A stretch of 7,551 nt of DNA from JAYEJW01 sp034716535 (lineage in GTDB: Bacteria > Pseudomonadota > Gammaproteobacteria > Chromatiales > Chromatiaceae), in assembly GCA_034716535.1 (NCBI GenBank), contig JAYEJW010000512.1:1-7551 (forward strand), given 5' to 3'. The position numbers and the translations under genes were made by a program. Positions within the stretch are counted from its first letter, which is position 1. Every line of letters starts with the position of its first letter. The notes under the pieces are model-generated. The model had not been told where the DNA came from. It saw only the letters and a program-made list of their open reading frames with translations, and searched no databases. Positions 3,437-7,551 of this stretch are shown in pieces.

Positions 3437-5065
3437 CTAGTCCTCCTCGTCATCATCCTCGTCGTCGCTGTCGTCGTCCTTCGAGACGATGACATAGGTG
3501 GTGACGGTCCCGCTGACCTCGCTGGCAACTGCTAGGAGCGGCTCTTCGATTGGGCTGTCATCTTCGGCAATGAACGTCAGTCCCTCGGGACCGAGGTCGC
3601 CGGCGGTGCCGGCCACCGGGTCACCAGCGAAGTCGCGGGTGTTGATGTATTGCACAAACGTCACGTCGTTCGGGTTCGTGATGTCGTAGACCATGATGCC
3701 GCCGACCCGCTCCAGGCCGATGAACGCATAGGTACGGCCCTCGATCTTGCCCAGGGTCAGTCCCTCGGGCTCCGGGCCCTTGTCGTCTGAGCGATTGTCG
3801 AACGAGTCGTTCTCGTCGTTGGTCGAGTTGAAGTCGGCCGGGATCTGCGCGGCGGTGATCTGCTCGAAGTCGTCGCCGCTGTCGTACAGGAGTTTGCCGC
3901 GCGCGGTCCGGATGGAGAAAGAGCGCGCGCCATAGGCGTACAGCGCATCGAAGTCACCGTCGCCGTCGGTGTCACCGTTGGCCGTCGTGATTTTCAGCCG
4001 GCCCAGGTTCTCATCTGCCTGCAGGGCGGTGGCATCCGGGAACGCCGTTGGATCGAGCATGAGGTCCTTGACCCGCTCCTCCTCGCTGAAGCCGTCGTAG
4101 TCGCGGGAATCTCCCTCGTTGGCGGTCACGATCAGGGTCCGGCCCTTGTAGCGGTAGGTCCCGATGGCGTCCGGCTGGTACATGCCCCGCACCGGCCAGT
4201 TGGCGATGTTGATGGCGTCGTCCCTATTGCTGGCGTCGATGCCGTTGCCGCCGGCCGAGTGATCCTTGAAGCCGAGACCGAACAGGTCCAGGACCTTGGC
4301 CCGGCGCACGTCGATGCGCGCCATGGCGTTGTTCTCCTGCATCACCACCCAGGCGTGCCTGCCGTTCTTCGAGGTGGCGATGTACTCGGGTTCCAGGTCA
4401 TTCTCCACCGTCGCGAGGGGCCCGAAGATCCGGATGGACGGGTCAAGCGGCTCGTCGTTGAAGGCGCTGAAATCGACGCTGCGCACGTCGGACGGGTCGA
4501 GGTCGTCCGCGCCCGCGCGCATGTCGATGATGCTGACCGTGCCCGGGGGATCGACTGTGTAGTCGTCGTTCGGCTCGCCCTCGTTTGCAACGAGCAGCCA
4601 GTCGCCGTCGTGTGTGAAGGTCAGCATGTCCGGCAGGGCACCGACTGTCACTTGGCCCAAGTATTCGCCGTTTGTGTCGAAGAACACCACCACGCCGTTG
4701 GCCTGTTTGTCGTTGTTCTCGACGGCGGCGGCCACCACGCCGTCGTTCACGTCGACCGAGTTTGCCGCCTTGCCGTACGGGCTGACGTCGATGTCGAACG
4801 ACTTGACCAGGTTGGCCGGGTCCGAGACGTCGAGCACGTCGATGGTCGCCTCGGCGCCGTTTGCGACGAACAGGCGCTGGCTTTCAGGATCGTGGGCGAC
4901 GATCTCCGCAGCGCTGTCGTCGAAGATCGCAGTGGCGTAGGTGTCGAGCGGCACCAGCTCGATGCCCGACTTGTCGGCGAGCGCGACCGGGACGGCGGCG
5001 GTAAGACCGATGGTGACGCCGGCCGCGACCAGGCGGCGCAGCCGGGGTGAGTAGATAGGCGGCAT
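3437..5065 (-). CDS. Secreted choice-of-anchor I family beta-propeller protein with acidic tail
   Basis: 542 residues from ATG 5065. This start is preferred over longer readings because AAGGAGT lies 5 nt upstream and a Sec signal peptide follows at once: MPPIYSPRLRRL, hydrophobic 13-27, cleavage likely after ALA at residue 30. The mature part has repeated propeller-like blades. Visible family signatures are LFVANG (65-70), LLVANEGEPNDDY (157-169), TANEGDSRDYDGF (314-326), the calcium-loop-like DTDGDGDFD (365-373), GPEPEGL (430-436) and GPEGLTF (492-498). These match the choice-of-anchor I proteins, some of which are annotated as alkaline-phosphatase- or phytase-like; enzymatic activity is not established here. 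Homologues end in various surface anchors (PEP-CTERM, LPXTG and others). This one ends instead in 530-542, twelve of thirteen residues D/E, with no anchor. The product is expected in the periplasm or outside. Monocistronic, with its own terminator. Confidence 0.8.
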   Translation of the reverse strand: MPPIYSPRLRRLVAAGVTIGLTAAVPVALADKSGIELVPLDTYATAIFDDSAAEIVAHDPESQRLFVANGAEATIDVLDVSDPANLVKSFDIDVSPYGKAANSVDVNDGVVAAAVENNDKQANGVVVFFDTNGEYLGQVTVGALPDMLTFTHDGDWLLVANEGEPNDDYTVDPPGTVSIIDMRAGADDLDPSDVRSVDFSAFNDEPLDPSIRIFGPLATVENDLEPEYIATSKNGRHAWVVMQENNAMARIDVRRAKVLDLFGLGFKDHSAGGNGIDASNRDDAINIANWPVRGMYQPDAIGTYRYKGRTLIVTANEGDSRDYDGFSEEERVKDLMLDPTAFPDATALQADENLGRLKITTANGDTDGDGDFDALYAYGARSFSIRTARGKLLYDSGDDFEQITAAQIPADFNSTNDENDSFDNRSDDKGPEPEGLTLGKIEGRTYAFIGLERVGGIMVYDITNPNDVTFVQYINTRDFAGDPVAGTAGDLGPEGLTFIAEDDSPIEEPLLAVASEVSGTVTTYVIVSKDDDSDDEDDDEED

Positions 5066-5070
5066 TAGAG

Positions 5071-5077
5071 ACTCCTT
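5071..5077 (-). promoter_or_regulatory. Shine-Dalgarno AAGGAGT fixing the start at 5065
   Basis: AAGGAGT is followed by CTCTA and ATG on the - strand. It selects the ATG directly before the signal peptide and excludes the 32-residue upstream extension of the open frame, which has no signal-peptide character. Confidence 0.75.
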
Positions 5078-5232
5078 GGTTGTTGTTGGGACGGATAGCG
5101 CCGGGACACGGCCGGGAACGGCGGGGCCCGACTCGCCGATGCAGTGCGCGCAAACAGGCACGCGGCATCCACGAGGATTCGGTTCCGATTCTATTCGGGG
5201 TGCATTACCAACCCGTTACGGCGGGGCCAGGA

Positions 5233-5289
5233 TTCGCTTCTGCCGACGACAAGATAGAAGTTGTCGGCTCGTCCACGGTGTATCCCTGA
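5233..5289 (+). pseudogene. Sliver resembling the mature N-terminus of PstS (phosphate-binding protein)
   Basis: The frame reads FASADDKIEVVGSSTVYP and then TGA (5287-5289). ASA followed by DDKIEVVGSSTVYP is the signal-peptidase junction and first strand of PstS-type periplasmic phosphate-binding proteins; GSSTVYP belongs to the phosphate-binding loop region. In PstS the next residue is normally F/P and some 250-300 more follow, whereas here the frame stops at once. Upstream codons in the same frame do not form a signal peptide. So only about 19 codons appear to survive, broken at both ends. PstS is the binding component of the Pst ABC transporter induced by phosphate limitation. The match is seen by eye and short, so coincidence cannot be excluded, but the neighbours also concern phosphate and phospholipid turnover. 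The rest of 5066-5355 shows no gene. Confidence 0.5.
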
Positions 5290-5355
5290 TGAGCTATGAA
5301 CCTTCTCGAGTGGCTGCTAGGGAAGCGCCGATTGCGCGACTCGGTGGGCTCTGCG

Positions 5356-6195
5356 CTACTTCGCCTCTCTCGCTGCCGCGGGTGTCGGGATGGGCTCGGG
5401 GAGGCTTGGACTTGGTTTCGGCCCAGCGTCACAAACTCGCTTTGGCACGACCTGCTGCGGAGGCACAGCCCACTCGATCAGCTCCATCTGCCCATCTTCA
5501 TGTTCCAGGATGGCGGTGCAGCTATCCACCCAATCCCCGCAGTTGATGTAGCTAATGCCGCCAATCTCTTTGATCGCAGCGGCGTGGATATGACCGCAGA
5601 TGACGCCGTCCACCCCGCGCTCCTTCACGTAGCGGGCCACCGACTCCTCGAAGTCGAAGATGAAGCTTACGGCAGTCTTGACCTTGCGTTTCGCGTAACC
5701 GGCCAAGGACCAGTAACCGGCAATTCCAAGGCGGCGACGAGTCCAGGACACCAGGGCGTTTAGGCGTACCACAAAGGCGTAGGCATGGTCCCCCAACACG
5801 GCGGCCCACCGGTGATACTTGGTGACCTGGTCGAACTCGTCGCCATGGGTGAGCAGATAGCGCCTGCCGTCGGCGGCGGTGTGCACGTGGTCGTGGACTA
5901 GCCGGATGTGACCGAAGGAGATGGCGACGTGCTCGCGCAGCGCCTCGTCGTGGTTGCCGGGGATGAAGACCACATCCGTCCCGTGACGGGCGCGCTTCAG
6001 AATCTTCTGCACCACCGTGTTGTGGTGGGTCGACCAGAAGACCCCTCGCTTCATGGCCCAGAAGTCGACGATGTCGCCGACCAGGAAAAGGTGCTCCGAG
6101 TCGTACTCGCGCAGGAACTCGAGCAGGCGCTCAGCCTGGCAGGCGCGGGCTCCCAGATGGATATCGGATAGGAAAATGGAACGGACTTTAGGCAT
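5356..6195 (-). CDS. plcP: PlcP-like metallophosphoesterase (UDP-2,3-diacylglucosamine diphosphatase-like family)
   Basis: 279 residues from ATG 6195, with GAGGTGA 7 nt upstream. A TTG start 11 codons earlier is possible but has no ribosome site. All calcineurin-type metal-binding motifs are present: D11/H13 (LSDIHLG), D41 (GDIVDFW), N81-H82-D83 (GNHDE), H117 (THGDEFD) and GHIH 201-204. Residues 124-195 form a helical insert that includes YWSLAGYAKRKVK, typical of COG2908 proteins close to PlcP rather than of short LpxH. NCGDWVDSC near 218-226 is also characteristic. PlcP is a Mn-dependent phospholipase C that strips head groups from phospholipids to give diacylglycerol during phosphate starvation. 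Adjacency to a GT4 glycosyltransferase and PAP2 phosphatase favours PlcP over LpxH, but lipid A precursor hydrolysis cannot be ruled out by sequence alone. The C-terminal 256-279 is a Pro/Ala-rich tail. Last gene of the unit; no clear terminator follows. Confidence 0.75.
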   Translation of the reverse strand: MPKVRSIFLSDIHLGARACQAERLLEFLREYDSEHLFLVGDIVDFWAMKRGVFWSTHHNTVVQKILKRARHGTDVVFIPGNHDEALREHVAISFGHIRLVHDHVHTAADGRRYLLTHGDEFDQVTKYHRWAAVLGDHAYAFVVRLNALVSWTRRRLGIAGYWSLAGYAKRKVKTAVSFIFDFEESVARYVKERGVDGVICGHIHAAAIKEIGGISYINCGDWVDSCTAILEHEDGQMELIEWAVPPQQVVPKRVCDAGPKPSPSLPEPIPTPAAAREAK

Positions 6196-6202
6196 CGGCG
6201 CT

Positions 6203-6412
6203 TCACCTCGATCCTGGCCGCTTTCCAAAGAACAGCAGGTTGCGCGCCGTCCCGCCCCCGAGGTCCATCACGCGGCCGCCTGGGGGCGGTGCGAGCCGCT
6301 CGAGAAGCTCTCGCCGCGCGCGCAGCGAGCGTTCCCGAAACGTCTCGTCGTCCTGGGGACCGTAGAAGGCCTGCAGCCGCTTTGCGTGGGAACCATGGCG
6401 CGAGCGGGTCAG
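6203..6412 (-). pseudogene. N-terminal remnant of a SAM methyltransferase, probably BtaB-like
   Basis: The 213 nt between the PAP2 and PlcP-like genes are open in a frame absent from ATG/GTG-based gene calls. Read from CTG 6412 it gives about 69 residues: HGSHAKRLQAFYGPQ, then FRERSLRARRELLERL, then GGRVMDLGGGTARNLLFFG, ending at TGA 6203-6205. DLGGGTARN is the SAM-binding motif I, and the preceding helices are what I recall for methyltransferases linked to BtaA, which make betaine lipids. A full enzyme needs about 200 residues, so two thirds are missing. The start is also odd: the PAP2 stop and the presumed start overlap as CTGA, where ATGA would be normal. The TGA lies in the ribosome site of the next gene. 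The coding frame is clear by eye; BtaB identity is inference. Confidence 0.55.
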
Positions 6413-6936
6413 GGCACGAGCAGGATGCTCGTGTAGGCCAGCGCGAGTCCGATGGCGGCGGCCGCCAGTACGTCGCTCGGATAGTGAAGGCCGAGGACCA
6501 CGCGGGAGGTCGCAACCAATAGGGTGAAGGGAACAAGCACCCAGGCGAGCTGGGGGTAGTAGTTCATGGCGACGGCGGTAAAGCTCACCGCGTGCAGGGT
6601 GTGCCCGGATGGAAAGCTGTAGTAATCCAACGGTGGAACGGCGGGGGTAACATCGGCCACCCAGCGGCAGGGACGTTCGCGTCGGGTCACCCCCTTGAGA
6701 GACTTGTAGACGGCTAAGGCTGCGCCACCGGTGAGCAGCATATGCAGCCCCGCGTGCAGGCCGTCCCAGCCGTCGACCAGGGGTAGGAAGATGATCAGGC
6801 TGTACCAGAACAGGCCGTCCCCCAGGCGGCTGATGAAGGCGAACGGCCGCAGGACCCGATCGCGCCGGGGCGGCTGGCTCCAGGACCGGCAGATCGGGGC
6901 TTCGAGCTCATTCAGGTGTTGTAGCCAAAGTCTCAT
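6409..6936 (-). CDS. PAP2-family membrane phosphatase (lipid phosphatase)
   Basis: 175 residues from ATG 6936, with GGAG 7 nt upstream. The open frame extends to a TTG at 6963 with no ribosome site. The three PAP2 signature blocks are complete: KGVTRRERP (K81, R88-P89), PSGH (109-112) and SRVVLGLHYPSD (S144, R145, H151, D155). Membrane-type hydrophobic segments cover about 43-55, 62-78, 113-142 and 156-174. The family removes phosphate from lipid phosphates such as phosphatidic acid, through a histidine intermediate at the periplasmic membrane face. Its start overlaps the end of the GT4 gene by 29 bp and its stop overlaps the methyltransferase remnant, so translation is probably coupled in one transcript. 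In this context it could supply diacylglycerol for the glycosyltransferase, or act on undecaprenyl diphosphate; the sequence does not decide. Confidence 0.85.
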   Translation of the reverse strand: MRLWLQHLNELEAPICRSWSQPPRRDRVLRPFAFISRLGDGLFWYSLIIFLPLVDGWDGLHAGLHMLLTGGAALAVYKSLKGVTRRERPCRWVADVTPAVPPLDYYSFPSGHTLHAVSFTAVAMNYYPQLAWVLVPFTLLVATSRVVLGLHYPSDVLAAAAIGLALAYTSILLVP

Positions 6937-7551
6937 GTCGATGCTCCGTGCGGCGGGAACCAATCACCTCGAACAACCTTTCCTCGAGACCCCCGATGGC
7001 TCGACCCCAACTCATGTTCTCGGCGGTGGCCAGGGCGCTCTTACCCATCGAGCGAAGCCGCGCATCGTCGCAGGCGGCAGCCGCAGCCGCGTCGATGAAG
7101 GCATCAGCATCTCCCATCGGCACGGTGATGCCGTTCTCCCAGCTGCGGATGCAGGCGCCGGCGGCGTAGTCGAACGCGATCACCGGCAGGCCGCTCGCCA
7201 TGGCCTCCGGCACGACGTTACCGAAGGTCTCGGTCAGGCTTGGGAACAGGAACAGATCGCCGGACGCGTAATGTTCGGCGAGGTCCACGCCGACCTTGGC
7301 GCCGGTGAGGACCAGGTCGGGATGGGCTAGGCGGAGGCGTTCGAGCGCGGGGCCGTCGCCCACGAGCACGAACTTGGCCTGGGGGTCTCTCGAAGACACC
7401 CGCTGAAAGGCCGCGACGGCCAGGTCCAGGTTCTTCTCCGCCGCCAGCCGGCCGACGTAGACCACCACCAGCCCAGCGGGCGGACAGCCCCAGCTTCGGC
7501 GCAGGTCTTCGCTGCGCCTGCTTGGGTCGAACAGCTCCGTATCCACGCCTC
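6908..7551 (-). CDS. GT4-family glycosyltransferase, partial (N-terminus outside window), Agt-like
   Basis: The C-terminal domain of a GT-B glycosyltransferase. The frame is open to the window edge: the codons before the apparent GTG start read into the conserved GVDTELFDP, so the GTG at 7546 is an internal valine and the gene continues left on its own strand. Visible motifs are VVYVGRLAAEKNLDLAV, FVLVGDGP, LFLFPSLTETFGNVVPEAMASGLPVIAFD (containing the E-x7-E motif of retaining GT4 enzymes) and a conserved tail. About 214 residues are present of a usual 380-400. GT4 enzymes of this type transfer glucose, mannose or glucuronic acid from a nucleotide sugar. Next to PlcP they act as Agt, glycosylating diacylglycerol at the inner membrane to form phosphorus-free glycolipids. 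Substrate is inferred from context only. Overlaps the PAP2 start by 29 bp. Confidence 0.8.
   Translation of the reverse strand, partial: GVDTELFDPSRRSEDLRRSWGCPPAGLVVVYVGRLAAEKNLDLAVAAFQRVSSRDPQAKFVLVGDGPALERLRLAHPDLVLTGAKVGVDLAEHYASGDLFLFPSLTETFGNVVPEAMASGLPVIAFDYAAGACIRSWENGITVPMGDADAFIDAAAAAACDDARLRSMGKSALATAENMSWGRAIGGLEERLFEVIGSRRTEHRHETLATTPE

Noticed and set aside
4259..5050. A 263-codon + strand open frame
   Set aside because: It is antisense to the choice-of-anchor I gene, rich in V/R/H/D from reversed GC-rich codons, with no domain. The - strand frame has a signal peptide, ribosome site, terminator and family motifs.
5180..5230. Possible promoter or Pho box upstream of the choice-of-anchor I gene
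   Set aside because: TTGGTA and TAGAAT are only 12 nt apart and no pair of CTGTCAT-like Pho half-sites could be found.
5296..5763. A 155-codon + strand open frame starting just after the PstS-like sliver
   Set aside because: Mostly antisense to the PlcP-like gene, which has every metallophosphoesterase motif; no family features in this frame.
6051..6536. A 161-codon - strand open frame across the PAP2-PlcP gap
   Set aside because: A different frame from the methyltransferase remnant, low-complexity R/P/A/S content, and overlaps two well-supported genes.

Overview
The window looks like accessory DNA from a GC-rich proteobacterium, most likely a gammaproteobacterium. The grounds are RAYT-type transposase remnants, a PlcP/Agt-type lipid-remodelling operon and high-GC codon use in the right half. 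No rRNA, tRNA or CRISPR array was seen. The window has three zones.

Zone 1 (about 1-1053, + strand) is a graveyard of mobile-element ends. It holds a REP-like hairpin, the 3' part of a RAYT (IS200-like) transposase, a C-terminal scrap that resembles an IS4-type transposase, and the 3' end of a group II intron (C-terminus of its reverse transcriptase, then domains V and VI). Short perfect tandem duplications next to a GGGG(T/A)CAG motif sit at the joints between these scraps.

Zone 2 (about 1054-2679, - strand) is clearly AT-richer and reads as a small integron gene-cassette array without a visible integrase (a CALIN). Two complete attC-like sites of 58 and 60 bp and one R'' half-site were found. 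The first six bases of each cassette are the reverse complement of its own R'' box, as expected for integron cassettes. Cassette A carries a gene resembling DUF6650 proteins. Cassette B carries a HEPN-type abortive-infection-like protein with an RNPRSH motif. The group II intron remnant lies in the opposite orientation at the attC end of cassette B, which is how attC-targeting introns sit. Further right, 2680-3357 is mostly unexplained and contains a 61-bp element with perfect 17-bp inverted arms plus another GGGACAG tandem-repeat junction.

Zone 3 (about 3358-7551, - strand) is GC-rich. A secreted 'choice-of-anchor I' beta-propeller protein has a strong terminator. To its right is a polycistronic group, read right to left: a GT4 glycosyltransferase (running off the window), a PAP2 phosphatase, the 5' remnant of a SAM methyltransferase that looks like BtaB, and a PlcP-like metallophosphoesterase. 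In other bacteria PlcP, Agt and Bta proteins replace phospholipids by phosphorus-free lipids under phosphate starvation. A 19-codon sliver resembling the mature N-terminus of the phosphate-binding protein PstS lies between the two transcription units, so the neighbourhood may be a decayed phosphate-starvation locus.

All family names come from recognising motifs by eye; no database search was possible.
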